NCBI RefSeq assembly: GCF_000511955.1
Contig: NZ_AZSU01000002.1
Coordinates: 117,027 to 173,908, forward strand
Direction of reading: 5' to 3'
DNA: 56,882 bases
DNA from: [Clostridium] ultunense DSM 10521
GTDB lineage: Bacteria; Bacillota; Clostridia; Tissierellales; Tepidimicrobiaceae
Shown piece by piece: positions 33,592-42,741 of this stretch. Made by a program: the position numbers and the translations under genes. The first letter of the stretch is position 1, and each line of letters starts with the position of its first letter. The notes below the pieces were generated by a model, which had not been told where the DNA came from, did not search any database, and saw only the letters and a list, made by a program, of their open reading frames with translations.

Positions 33592-33876
33592 ATGAAACTT
33601 ATAATTGCCATAGTTCAAGACGATTATTCAACAAAGGTAATAAAAAGCCTGATGACTAAAAAATACAGAACTACTAAGCTATCTTCTACTGGTGGATTTT
33701 TAAAATCGGGAAACACTACCCTATTAATAGGAGTTGAGGATGAAAAGGTAGATGATGTCATAAAGGCCATAGAAGAAGAATGTAAAGGGAAAAAAGTCAA
33801 TAAAGGAAAAGAAGAAATAAATATAGGTGGTGCTAATATATTCATATTGAATATGGAAGATTTTAAGAAGATATAG
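33592..33876 (+). CDS. Second DarA-like c-di-AMP receptor (short-loop paralogue)
   Basis: 94 residues, a tandem duplicate of the previous gene. It keeps TGGFLKSGNTTLLIGVEDE and IGGANIFILNME but replaces the PGDTYIPYP loop by a short lysine-rich stretch (KGKKVNKGKEE). The change is in the loop that differs between PII-like receptors and contacts partners, so its partner or affinity may have shifted. ATG 33592 has GGGAGG 8 bp upstream; ATG 33577 would sit on the ribosome site itself. Followed by holB. Confidence 0.88.
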   Translation: MKLIIAIVQDDYSTKVIKSLMTKKYRTTKLSSTGGFLKSGNTTLLIGVEDEKVDDVIKAIEEECKGKKVNKGKEEINIGGANIFILNMEDFKKI

Positions 33877-33890
33877 CTTGGAGGAATTTC

Positions 33891-34868
33891 ATGGATTTTA
33901 GCAAAATAATAGGTCATGAAAGAATAGTAGAAAATTTTAAAAATGCTATAGACAAGGGACATATATCCCATTGTTATCTATTTGAGGGAGAAGAATCTTT
34001 AGGTAAAAAAAAGGTTGCATTAACCTTTGCAAAAACCCTACTTTGTAAGAATGAAGGCCTTCAGCCTTGTAATAGATGTAATTCATGTTTAAAATTCAAT
34101 AATTGGAATCATCCAGATTTAAAATTAATTGAACCAGAAAAAGGCTTAATCAAGAAAAAGATAATCGATGATTTAATTAAGAATATCAATATAGCTCCCT
34201 TCGAGAGCAAAAGAAGGATAATTATTATAGATGATAGTCATGAAATGAGGATGGAGAGCCAAAATGCCTTATTAAAAACCTTAGAAGAGCCTCCATCCTA
34301 TATTAATATTATTTTAATAACTTCCAATAGTAATAATCTTATACCTACAATATTATCTAGATGTCAAATAATTAAATTCTATCCGGTAGAAAAGGGGAAA
34401 ATTATAGAATTCTTAAGGACAAAATATGATAAGACCGTAGAAGAAGCCAATTTTATTGCAGATTTTACAAAGGGAAGTATAGGGAAATCCATTACCCTTT
34501 CTCAATCCAAGGATTTTTTTCAAAAGCGGAATGAAATAATCGAAATAATTAATTCTATACTAAAGGGAGATAAGGCTAAAATATTCAACTCCATAGACTT
34601 CTTTATAAAAAATAAAGATGATTACGAAGAAATATTGGATATTATACTCTATTGGTTCAGGGATCTAATGATTTTTCAACAGGTAGGGGATTCAGGCCTT
34701 ATAACTAACAGGGATAAAATTCCTCTATTATCTAACCAATCCTATTTAAATATAGATAGGATTAATGATATAATAGATAATATAATGGAGACAAAACAAA
34801 ATATTGATAGAAATGTAAATTACCAACTAGCTATGGAAACAATGCTTTTAGGAATGCAGGAGGTTTAA
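33891..34868 (+). CDS. holB: DNA polymerase III delta-prime subunit
   Basis: 325 residues, AAA+ clamp-loader subunit. GHERIVENFKNAI starts the protein; the P-loop reads GEESLGKKKVA, with Gly-Lys-Lys rather than GKT as in delta-prime proteins that do not hydrolyse ATP. A zinc site (CKNEGLQPCNRCNSC, about 44-58) and the SRC motif (LSRCQII) are present. Gene order darA-holB-ricT is conserved. Confidence 0.93.
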   Translation: MDFSKIIGHERIVENFKNAIDKGHISHCYLFEGEESLGKKKVALTFAKTLLCKNEGLQPCNRCNSCLKFNNWNHPDLKLIEPEKGLIKKKIIDDLIKNINIAPFESKRRIIIIDDSHEMRMESQNALLKTLEEPPSYINIILITSNSNNLIPTILSRCQIIKFYPVEKGKIIEFLRTKYDKTVEEANFIADFTKGSIGKSITLSQSKDFFQKRNEIIEIINSILKGDKAKIFNSIDFFIKNKDDYEEILDIILYWFRDLMIFQQVGDSGLITNRDKIPLLSNQSYLNIDRINDIIDNIMETKQNIDRNVNYQLAMETMLLGMQEV

Positions 34869-34872
34869 ATAT

Positions 34873-35748
34873 ATGATAACAGTAGTAGGTGTGAGGTTTA
34901 AAAAGGCAGGGAAGATATATTATTTTGACCCTGATGAATTAGATGTAAATAAAGATGATTACGTAGTAGTAGAAACAGCAAGGGGTATAGAATTTGGGCA
35001 TGTAACAGTAGGACCAAAACAAGTGACGGAGGAGGAAATAGTCCCACCTTTAAAAAAAGTACTAAGGGTAGCTGAAGAGGAGGACTTTATAACCCATCAA
35101 AATAACAAGGATAAAGCCCAAGAGGCCTTTGGAATATGCCAACAAAAAATAGATGAACATGGTCTAGAGATGAAATTAGTAGATGTAGAATATACTTTTG
35201 ATAACAATAAAGTTATCTTCTACTTTACTGCCGATGGTAGAGTGGATTTTAGGGAATTGGTAAAGGATTTAGCTGCCATATTTAAGACTAGAATAGAATT
35301 AAGACAGATCGGTGTAAGGGACGAAGCCAAAATGATAGGAGGATTAGGCCCTTGTGGGAAGCCTGTATGTTGTACTACCTTTTTAGGGGAATTTGAACCC
35401 GTTTCCATAAAAATGGCCAAGGAACAAAGCTTGTCCTTAAATCCAACCAAAATATCTGGACTATGTGGAAGGCTTATGTGTTGTCTAAAGTATGAACAGG
35501 AGGTATATGAAAAACTATTGGAAAAAATGCCAACAGTAGGCACTATAGTCATAACCCCTGAAGGCAAAGGCACCATAATTGATACCTATACATTATTGGA
35601 AATGGTAAAGGTTAAAGTAAGACTTGATGACGATACAGAGGAGTTATTCAATCATAAAATAGATGAAATAATAATTACAAATGAGAGGGATCCCCAGTAT
35701 GCTCAAGAAGTGGAAGATGTAGAAGAGGATTTTGATAATTTGGAGTAA
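34873..35748 (+). CDS. ricT: RicT/YaaT, PSP1-domain regulator of RNase Y
   Basis: 291 residues. The PSP1 C-terminal domain holds the conserved Cys series GPCGKPVCCTTFLGEF and GLCGRLMCCLKYE, which in Bacillus supports Fe-S binding of the RicA-RicF-RicT complex. That complex guides RNase Y processing of mRNA and affects sporulation and competence. ATG 34873 follows GGAGG, 4 bp after the holB stop. Acidic C-terminal tail. Confidence 0.93.
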   Translation: MITVVGVRFKKAGKIYYFDPDELDVNKDDYVVVETARGIEFGHVTVGPKQVTEEEIVPPLKKVLRVAEEEDFITHQNNKDKAQEAFGICQQKIDEHGLEMKLVDVEYTFDNNKVIFYFTADGRVDFRELVKDLAAIFKTRIELRQIGVRDEAKMIGGLGPCGKPVCCTTFLGEFEPVSIKMAKEQSLSLNPTKISGLCGRLMCCLKYEQEVYEKLLEKMPTVGTIVITPEGKGTIIDTYTLLEMVKVKVRLDDDTEELFNHKIDEIIITNERDPQYAQEVEDVEEDFDNLE

Positions 35749-36015
<267 letters not shown>

Positions 36016-36028
36016 TATTCAAAAATAG

Positions 36029-36055
36029 AAAAGACCCTAAAGCAGGGTCTTTTTT
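36029..36055 (+). terminator. Terminator after the ferredoxin gene
   Basis: AAAAGACCCT (36029-36038) pairs with AGGGTCTTTT (36044-36053), then T. Confidence 0.85.
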
Positions 36056-36078
36056 AGTAAAAATTGAGGAGAATAGAA

Positions 36079-36912
36079 ATGAATAGAGGAATTCTTTATA
36101 TATGTCCTACACCCATAGGTAATTTAGAGGATATAACCCTTAGAACTATTAGGATTTTAAAAGAAGTGGACTTAATCGCAGCAGAAGATACTAGACATAC
36201 TATCAAATTATTAAACCATTATGATATAAAAAAACCTTTAATATCCTACCATGAACATAATAAAAAATCTAAAGGAGAATTATTAATAGAAAAACTAAAA
36301 TCTGGGGAAAATATTGCCCTTGTCACCGATGCAGGTATGCCTGGCATATCTGACCCAGGAGAGGATCTAATCCGTTTAAGTATTGAAGAGGGAATAGAGG
36401 TAATAGTCCTACCAGGTCCTACTGCATCTATAGCTGCTTTAGTAATCTCTGGCCTTCCTACAGATAAATTTGTATTCGAAGGTTTCCTGCCTTCTAAAAA
36501 GAGGGACAGGATAAAGGAATTGGAAAGATTAAAATCCGAAACCAGGACTATAATCCTCTATGAAGCCCCTCATAGGCTATTAACCCTATTAAAGGATATG
36601 GAGAAGGTTTTAGGCAATAGACAGATATCCATATCAAGAGAATTAACCAAGCTACATGAGGAAACCTTTAGAGGATATCTATCCGAAGGAATAGAAAAAT
36701 TTGAAACCCAAAAGCCCAAAGGAGAGTTTGTCCTAATAGTAAAAGGGGCAGAAATAAAAGAGGAGGATTTATTTGAAGGTATTAATATAAAAGAACATAT
36801 AAAACTATATATGGAGGAAGGTCTGTCTAAAAGAGATGCGGTAAAAAAGGTAGCTGAAGATAGGGGGATATCTAGGAACTTAGTCTATAAGGAGAGCATA
36901 AATATAGAATAA
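36079..36912 (+). CDS. rsmI: 16S rRNA (cytidine1402-2'-O)-methyltransferase RsmI
   Basis: 277 residues. Methylates the ribose of C1402 in the decoding site. TPIGNLEDITLRTIRIL and AAEDTRHT are the family start, TDAGMPGISDPG is the SAM-binding loop and PGPTA(S)IAALVISGLPTD follows. ATG 36079 lies 7 bp after GAGGAGA; the TTG at 36064 precedes that site and is rejected. Confidence 0.94.
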   Translation: MNRGILYICPTPIGNLEDITLRTIRILKEVDLIAAEDTRHTIKLLNHYDIKKPLISYHEHNKKSKGELLIEKLKSGENIALVTDAGMPGISDPGEDLIRLSIEEGIEVIVLPGPTASIAALVISGLPTDKFVFEGFLPSKKRDRIKELERLKSETRTIILYEAPHRLLTLLKDMEKVLGNRQISISRELTKLHEETFRGYLSEGIEKFETQKPKGEFVLIVKGAEIKEEDLFEGINIKEHIKLYMEEGLSKRDAVKKVAEDRGISRNLVYKESINIE

Positions 36913-36943
36913 AAATACCCGTCATTATAGGCGGGCATTAATA

Positions 36944-37183
36944 TTACTTTCTTAAATCTTCCATACAAGCTGGACAGATATTTTTGCCTTTATAGGTAAT
37001 AACGTCCTTAGCTTGTCCACAGAAGATGCAAGCGGGAGCATATTTCTTCAGAACAATATGTTCTCCGTCAACAAATATTTCCAATGCATCTTTTACTTCA
37101 ATATCTAAATTTCTCCTTAGTTCAATTGGTATAACAACTCTACCTAATTCATCTACCTTTCTTACTATTCCAGTTGACTTCAT
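36944..37183 (-). CDS. abrB: AbrB family transition-state regulator with zinc-ribbon tail
   Basis: 79 residues. The N-terminal swapped-hairpin DNA-binding domain (MKSTGIVRKVDELGRVVIPI, then ELRRNLDI) is AbrB. The C-terminal part carries CIFCGQ ... CPAC, a zinc-ribbon extension common in clostridial AbrB proteins. It controls entry into stationary phase and sporulation. It is divergent from the NurA gene and has its own promoter at 37234-37262. The convergent terminator with rsmI lies at about 36915-36935. Confidence 0.9.
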   Translation of the reverse strand: MKSTGIVRKVDELGRVVIPIELRRNLDIEVKDALEIFVDGEHIVLKKYAPACIFCGQAKDVITYKGKNICPACMEDLRK

Positions 37184-37233
37184 AAATCATTCCTCCTATA
37201 TTAATTGTTAAATCGACTTTATTCTACAATAAA

Positions 37234-37262
37234 AGAATACCATAACTGCCAAAATAAGTCAA
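37234..37262 (-). promoter_or_regulatory. Promoter of abrB
   Basis: On the minus strand TTGACT (complement of 37257-37262), 17-bp spacer, TATTCT (complement of 37234-37239). Confidence 0.7.
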
Positions 37263-37328
37263 CACTTAATGTTAAAATATATGCAAATAATTTCATATTT
37301 TGTCTACCATCTAATAAGAGGTGAAAAA

Positions 37329-38324
37329 ATGTATAATATCAATGAAGAATTAAAGGACAAGATCCTTTATCTAAATAAGGTTTTACTGGATAAATATAAG
37401 GATCTATTATCTTTAGATAAAGATTTTATTAGACGTTTTATAAAGAAAAATGTAGGACCGATTAAAAAACTAGAGAAGCTAACTACAGATGAACTATCCT
37501 ATTATTCACAAGGAGGAGGGATATTGGGGGTAGATGGTTCTAACAACAGGGTTGGCGGGGCTTATCCCCATTTTGTGGAAGTATACCAAGGATTAGCTAA
37601 GTCAACGGTCCATAGGAATCAACCCATATACAAAACCGACTTCTACACTCCCCTATATTCTGAAGAGGAAGAGAAGGATATTTTAGAAAACTCTATGGAA
37701 ATAGACCAATCCATAAGGAGCAAAAAGCTTTCCACCATAGAAGTAGAGGCGGCATTGGAAGGAGTCCGTAAGTTTAACCCCTATGCAGTAATAATGGATG
37801 GTTCTCTCATTCGATACTATATAGAAAGCTTCGATAAATGGATGGAGTTAAGGAAAGAATGCGAAGAAAAGGATATAATATTAATAGGGGTAATAAAGGA
37901 TATTAAGACCTCCATAATAGGAGAATTACTCATAAAGAATAAAGCCCTATCCATAAAGGAACCCCTTCATGACAGAGAATTATTATACGGTCTATTAGAA
38001 TATGGAGAAATGGTTCCAATTCAAGCGGAAGTAACCAAGAAAGCCGAGGAAGGCTTCTCCTCCCTATTTATGAGAACTTCAGAAGCTCCCAATGTAATAG
38101 GTATGGATATATTAGATAGCCAAAGTAGATATTTAGAGGATATGGCAAGACTAGTCTTTAGTCTAACCCCTAAGGATGGCAGAGGAGTACCTCTATGGAT
38201 AGATATAGTAGATTGTGAAGTTAGAATACCCGATAAGATGATAAGAGGATTACTTGAATCCTATTTAGATAGGGAAATATTGGAGAAGTTCTTCATATCT
38301 GAAAGAGATAAGAGGACATTATAG
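37329..38324 (+). CDS. NurA domain nuclease
   Basis: 331 residues. RNase H-like NurA nuclease; metal-binding Asp69 in GILGVDGSNNRVGG and a second Asp in AVIMDGSLIR are conserved. NurA works with the HerA translocase in DNA-end resection in archaea, and in bacteria the pair also occurs in defence or repair settings. ATG 37329 follows AAGAGGTG; the earlier ATG at 37269 has no ribosome site. It lies 11 bp before the HerA gene, so the two form a bicistron. Confidence 0.88.
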   Translation: MYNINEELKDKILYLNKVLLDKYKDLLSLDKDFIRRFIKKNVGPIKKLEKLTTDELSYYSQGGGILGVDGSNNRVGGAYPHFVEVYQGLAKSTVHRNQPIYKTDFYTPLYSEEEEKDILENSMEIDQSIRSKKLSTIEVEAALEGVRKFNPYAVIMDGSLIRYYIESFDKWMELRKECEEKDIILIGVIKDIKTSIIGELLIKNKALSIKEPLHDRELLYGLLEYGEMVPIQAEVTKKAEEGFSSLFMRTSEAPNVIGMDILDSQSRYLEDMARLVFSLTPKDGRGVPLWIDIVDCEVRIPDKMIRGLLESYLDREILEKFFISERDKRTL

Positions 38325-38335
38325 GAGGTGTGAAA

Positions 38336-40174
38336 ATGCAAGTAGTTGGTATTACTACTCAACAAGAAGTATATATAGGTTCTAAAGACAGGAATTTTAG
38401 GATTAATGAATTTTTAATCATTGTAGACCCTTATCAAGGAGATTTAATAGGAGAAGTAGTAGAGGCTAAGACCTATAATAGATATATGCCCCTAAGTATG
38501 CATGGGGAGCTAGCCGATAGTTCTGTAATAGAGTCTTTAAAGGCCATAGGATACAATATAGAAGAGGATACCATATACATAGGAAAGATAAGGCTTTTAA
38601 ACGAAGCTCTGTATCCAGTAGAAACCGGGTCCAATGTAAGGGTACCTGCATTTTATGAAGTAAAGGATTTAATGATAAAATCCTCCCCAGATGAAGGCCT
38701 AGTATTAGGAATAATAAAGAATACAGATCAAATGGCAGCTAATATGGATGAAAAGTATAAAGACCTGCTATATACCTTTGAGGAAGGAGAACTAAGAAAG
38801 CAAAAGGATATTCCCTATATATTCGATATAAAATCTATGCATCAATATCCTCATATTGGAGTATTTGGCGGTTCTGGCTCAGGGAAATCCTTTGGCCTTA
38901 GGGTAGTGTTGGAGGAATTAATGGATTTAAACATTCCCACCATAGTATTAGATCCTCATTTTGAAATGGATTTTAGTGAAATAGGTCAATATATGCCTAA
39001 AGAAAAAATAGATGATTATAAGGACAAATTCAAATGCTTACAAGTAGGATTCCATGTAGGAGTTCGATTTGAAGATTTATCCCATCAGGATATAAAAAAT
39101 TTATTAGATGCATCCAGTCCATTAACAGATGCTATGAGCAATGTGGTAGATATATTATTTAAAAGGAATGATTCCTATAATAGTTTCTATAACCGGCTTA
39201 AAATGTTAGCTGAAGCCCAAGAAGAAGGCTCCTTAGATAGAATAGTTAGAAGGATAGAAGAAAGTAGTTCCGATTTAGAAAGACAAGGCTGGCAAAAGAG
39301 GAAAGAAATATATTTAAACTATGATAAAACTTGTCCCTATAGTTCCGTTAGGGGAATTATATGGAGATTGAATAGGCTGGACAATGAAGGAATATTTAGC
39401 AAGGATATTAAACCCATTGAAGAAGGATTATATATGGGTAAATTAATAGTAATCCAAGGTAGCACTAGGATACTCCAAGTATTTAGCACCTATTTATTAA
39501 ACAATCTATACCATAAGAGAAGGGATTATAAAGACGCCTTATATAAGAAGACCACTGCAGACTATTTTCCGCCTTTCATAGTAGTAACTGACGAAGCCCA
39601 TAATTTTGCGCCAAAAGGCTATGATTCCCCATCTAAATCCATATTAAAGGAAATATCCCAAGAAGGTAGAAAATATGGTGCTTTCCTAATATTAGCTACC
39701 CAAAGACCAACTTTATTAGATGAGACCATAACCGCCCAATTGAATACTAAATTCATATTTAGAACCGTAAGAGCTTCAGATATACAAACTATAAAAGAGG
39801 AAACAGATATAACAGAAGAAGAAGCACGAAGGCTACCCTATTTAAGAACAGGGGATGTATTCATATCGGAGGCCTCCATGGGAAGGACTATATTTGCCAG
39901 AATTAGAGCAGCCAATACTACCAGCCCCCATAGAGAAAATCCTTTCGATGAACTGAAAAATAAAGCCAAGGAAGACGATAATAAATTTTTAGAAATAATA
40001 GTAGATAAACTACCCATCAATGGGGACGATTTTATAAACGTAATAAAGGAAATAGAATCGGAAACAGGTCTTACCTATCCTATAGGCCTCTTTGAGGAAA
40101 AACTTAATGACTTAGTAGAAAAAGGACTATTAAAAAAAGAAAAAACCCCATTTTTCAACATATATAAAAAATAA
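38336..40174 (+). CDS. HerA-like DNA translocase ATPase
   Basis: 612 residues. An N-terminal HAS-barrel-like region (about 1-110) precedes the FtsK/HerA RecA fold with Walker A GGSGSGKSFG (178-187), Walker B IVVTDEAHNFAP and the sensor region LILATQRPT. HerA hexamers pump duplex DNA and feed NurA. GTG 38330 lies inside the AGGAGGTG ribosome site; ATG 38336 is preferred. The pair looks chromosomal and intact, flanked by abrB and spm genes, not by phage or transposon genes. Confidence 0.9.
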   Translation: MQVVGITTQQEVYIGSKDRNFRINEFLIIVDPYQGDLIGEVVEAKTYNRYMPLSMHGELADSSVIESLKAIGYNIEEDTIYIGKIRLLNEALYPVETGSNVRVPAFYEVKDLMIKSSPDEGLVLGIIKNTDQMAANMDEKYKDLLYTFEEGELRKQKDIPYIFDIKSMHQYPHIGVFGGSGSGKSFGLRVVLEELMDLNIPTIVLDPHFEMDFSEIGQYMPKEKIDDYKDKFKCLQVGFHVGVRFEDLSHQDIKNLLDASSPLTDAMSNVVDILFKRNDSYNSFYNRLKMLAEAQEEGSLDRIVRRIEESSSDLERQGWQKRKEIYLNYDKTCPYSSVRGIIWRLNRLDNEGIFSKDIKPIEEGLYMGKLIVIQGSTRILQVFSTYLLNNLYHKRRDYKDALYKKTTADYFPPFIVVTDEAHNFAPKGYDSPSKSILKEISQEGRKYGAFLILATQRPTLLDETITAQLNTKFIFRTVRASDIQTIKEETDITEEEARRLPYLRTGDVFISEASMGRTIFARIRAANTTSPHRENPFDELKNKAKEDDNKFLEIIVDKLPINGDDFINVIKEIESETGLTYPIGLFEEKLNDLVEKGLLKKEKTPFFNIYKK

Positions 40175-40180
40175 ACTCCC

Positions 40181-40225
40181 AATAAGTTCCCTTAACGGTG
40201 CCTGGCACCGTTAAGGGAACTTATT
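40181..40225. repeat. Perfect 22-bp-arm inverted repeat (REP-like) with GGTGCC core
   Basis: A near-perfect hairpin: two 22-nt arms (40181-40202, 40204-40225) around a single T, with core GGTGCCTGGCACC. No T-run follows, so it is more like a REP/RAYT-type repeat than a simple terminator, although it also follows the HerA gene directly. Confidence 0.7.
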
Positions 40226-40308
40226 CAATATTCTGAAAGTACAATAATTAAATTCTATAAATATTACTCAAACTCCTTTCATATAGTTCTATGAAAGGGG
40301 TTTTTTTT

Positions 40309-40890
40309 ATGATCAATACCGTATGGTTTCTAATGATATTTATTGGTATTTTATATGGAGCATTTACAGGTAATTTAGGGGAGTTAAATAATATTATTTT
40401 AAAGGAAGCTCAAGAGGGGGTTACCTTTGCAATAAGCCTTATTGGTATAATGTGTTTCTGGTTAGGTATGATGAATATTGCAGAAAAATCTGGTTTAATA
40501 AAGAGTATATCAAGGGGTTTTAGACCCATAGTAAGGCTATTATTTCCTGATATACCTAAAGACCATCCAGCGGAAAGGTGGGTATTGATGAATTTTATAG
40601 CCAATATGTTTGGAGTAGGAAATGGTGCCACTGCCTTTGGCCTTAAGGCTATGAAAGAATTAGATAGCTTAAATCCCAATAAAAAGAAAGCCACCAACGC
40701 CATGGCCATGTTCTTAATAATAAATATGTCTTCTCTACAATTAGTGCCCCTAACGGTAGTAAAACTGCGATACGACTATGGCTCTAAAAATCCTACAGGG
40801 ATAATAGGGATTACCATATTAGCCACTTTCCTATCCACCATAGTAGCTATAATAGTTGGAAAAATATTTGAAGGGGGAAAAAAATGTTAG
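40309..40890 (+). CDS. spmA: Spore maturation protein A
   Basis: 193 residues with about five membrane helices, nucleoside-recognition (Gate) domain. Conserved IMCFWLGMMNIAEKSGL, NFIANMFGVGNGATAFGLKA and NMSSLQLVPLTVV. SpmA with SpmB is needed for core dehydration and heat resistance of spores. ATG 40309 lies 8 bp after AAAGGGG; the upstream in-frame ATG at 40291 precedes that site. It overlaps spmB by 7 bp. Confidence 0.93.
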   Translation: MINTVWFLMIFIGILYGAFTGNLGELNNIILKEAQEGVTFAISLIGIMCFWLGMMNIAEKSGLIKSISRGFRPIVRLLFPDIPKDHPAERWVLMNFIANMFGVGNGATAFGLKAMKELDSLNPNKKKATNAMAMFLIINMSSLQLVPLTVVKLRYDYGSKNPTGIIGITILATFLSTIVAIIVGKIFEGGKKC

Positions 40891-41408
40891 AGATTATCTC
40901 CTTAGGAATAGTACCTTTTATGGTACTCATTATCCTTAGCCACGGATATATAAAAAGGGTAGATATTTATTCTGCTTTTACTGAAGGGGCAGTGGAAGGA
41001 TTTAAAACCGCCATTAAGATTATGCCCTATTTAATAGCTATATTCATAGCCATTGGCATATTTAGAGGTTCCAATGCTTTAGATATGTTTATCGATCTTT
41101 TAGCACCCATAACCAAATTATTAGGCATACCAAAGGAAATTTTGCCCTTGATTTTCATAAGACCTATATCTGGCTCTGGAGCATTAGGTGTAGTAAAGGA
41201 TATTATAAGTTATTATGGGCCAGATTCCTTTCCTGGAGTCGTGGCTTCCGTCATGATGGGCTCCTCAGAAACCATATTCTATACCATAGCTCTATACTTT
41301 GGTTCCATCGGAGTAAAAGACCAGGGCCACACTTTAAAAGCAGCCCTGATATCCTACATAATATCCATATTTATCACAATATTCATATGTGGAACTTTTT
41401 ACAATTGA
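40884..41408 (+). CDS. spmB: Spore maturation protein B
   Basis: 174 residues, partner of SpmA. Multi-pass membrane protein with family blocks GAVEGFKTAIKIMPYLIAIF, RPISGSGALGVVKDI and VASVMMGSSETIFYTIALYFG. The 7-bp overlap with spmA indicates coupled translation. It converges with the yabE-like gene, which starts its stop 6 bp away; no terminator is visible in the gap. Confidence 0.93.
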   Translation: MLEIISLGIVPFMVLIILSHGYIKRVDIYSAFTEGAVEGFKTAIKIMPYLIAIFIAIGIFRGSNALDMFIDLLAPITKLLGIPKEILPLIFIRPISGSGALGVVKDIISYYGPDSFPGVVASVMMGSSETIFYTIALYFGSIGVKDQGHTLKAALISYIISIFITIFICGTFYN

Positions 41409-41413
41409 CAAAA

Positions 41414-42439
41414 CTAATCTAATATATAAACCTTCACTTTTCGTCTACCAAAGTTTCTGACTTCTCTAGCTGTATTAAAAAACAAGTCGATTTTATTACC
41501 TTTAATAGCTCCACCTGTGTCCTCAGCTATACAAAAACCATAATCTTTGGTACTGTCAAGGCTTTCCACATATAATCTGGTACCTAAAGGTATTACCCTT
41601 GGGTCAACGGCTACAACTCCAGGTCTGGCCTTAGTGCCAGAGGCTGTAATACCGTAGTATCTGTCCCCAGGTCGTTTACCAGTACTTTTATAGGATAGAT
41701 CATATGCTGTTGCTGTCATAGTAATAGTTTTTCTATATCTTATATTTCCTCTAGAGGAAGCTATTGTGTTTCTAGTTCCTTTTTCTGTTATTTTAGGAAT
41801 GGGTTCCTTAACAATTTCTTCCCCTATAATCTTTTCTGAAACAAGTTTACCATTTTCAAATACCTTTTTAACCTTTATATTTTTTAATCCATCTTTTCCC
41901 TCTTGGATGTCTTTTTCTACACCTATATCCAACCTATCGGTTTTCTTAACCATCTTTTCATGGGGAATGGATTCTTCAAATTCTTCAACTACTTCCTCAA
42001 CCTTAATGACTTCAATCTCTGTGCCAGGGATAGCCTCTTCATCAAGGCTAGGATAAGTATAATCTTTTTCCCCCAGTTCCACATTTAAATCCTTTAATAT
42101 ATCTTGGACCTTAACATGAACGGATTTAACTTCCCCTTTCCTATCCCCTAAGGCTAATATATAAGGTTTAGATGTCTTTATAATTATATTCATATTATTT
42201 TCTAATTTAGTGTCCAAAGGAACGTTTATATATGCATCCTTGTCTAAGACGATATCTTCTAGTTTAAGTAACTCCTCTACTGTATCAGCATAGGTTGTCA
42301 CTTCTCTTTTCTCTTCATCAATAGAGATAGTAATATCCTTAGCTGTATGCATATATACTCCCAAAGATAAACTTGCAGTTATAGCGAGGACAGTCAACAT
42401 TTTAAAATGGTTAGCCTTTTTGGCTGGAAATTCTTCCAT
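41414..42439 (-). CDS. YabE-type 3D/G5 domain cell-wall protein
   Basis: 341 residues. An N-terminal membrane segment (about 14-30) is followed by two DUF348 repeats (about 33-150), a G5-like domain (about 155-230) and a C-terminal 3D domain (about 240-341) with the three Asp region (TASGTKARPGVVAVDPRVIP and AEDTGGAIKGNKIDLFF), related to lytic transglycosylases and RpfB. In Bacillus yabE lies between tatD and rnmV; here it is inverted and placed before metG. It probably cleaves peptidoglycan outside the cell. Confidence 0.88.
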   Translation of the reverse strand: MEEFPAKKANHFKMLTVLAITASLSLGVYMHTAKDITISIDEEKREVTTYADTVEELLKLEDIVLDKDAYINVPLDTKLENNMNIIIKTSKPYILALGDRKGEVKSVHVKVQDILKDLNVELGEKDYTYPSLDEEAIPGTEIEVIKVEEVVEEFEESIPHEKMVKKTDRLDIGVEKDIQEGKDGLKNIKVKKVFENGKLVSEKIIGEEIVKEPIPKITEKGTRNTIASSRGNIRYRKTITMTATAYDLSYKSTGKRPGDRYYGITASGTKARPGVVAVDPRVIPLGTRLYVESLDSTKDYGFCIAEDTGGAIKGNKIDLFFNTAREVRNFGRRKVKVYILD

Positions 42440-42711
42440 CTTTTTTTACCTCCTATATTTTGACTAGATAGTATTCTATTCAAAAAGGATTTTACTGTCA
42501 AATATTTATCCATATTATTCCAATAAAAAGCCAAAAATTAGATAAAATCGGAATTTAAATTTATTATTTCCCAAACAATTTAATATATTCTGTAAATTTC
42601 GAAATGATGGTAAAATTCGGCATTAAGCAATATTGAAGATGTAAATATTTTACTTTTTTTGAGTTTAGTATTGTTAATCTATAAAGAATTATTAAGTTTT
42701 TGTAATAATTA
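42440..42711. other. Intergenic region upstream of the yabE-like gene
   Basis: AT-rich, no coding frame. I looked for a ydaO-type c-di-AMP riboswitch, which often precedes such genes, and did not see its conserved blocks. The ribosome site TAGGAGG is near 42450. Confidence 0.5.
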
Positions 42712-42740
42712 AGAAATGTCCTCTTGTTGAGGACATTTCT
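42712..42740. terminator. Bidirectional terminator
   Basis: AGAAATGTCCTC (42712-42723) pairs with GAGGACATTTCT (42729-42740). It terminates the minus-strand coat-like gene that ends at 42742. Confidence 0.75.
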
Positions 42741-42741
42741 T

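Noticed and set aside
42440-42711. ydaO-type c-di-AMP riboswitch before the yabE-like gene
   Set aside because: The expected conserved G-rich core is absent; the region is simple AT-rich sequence.
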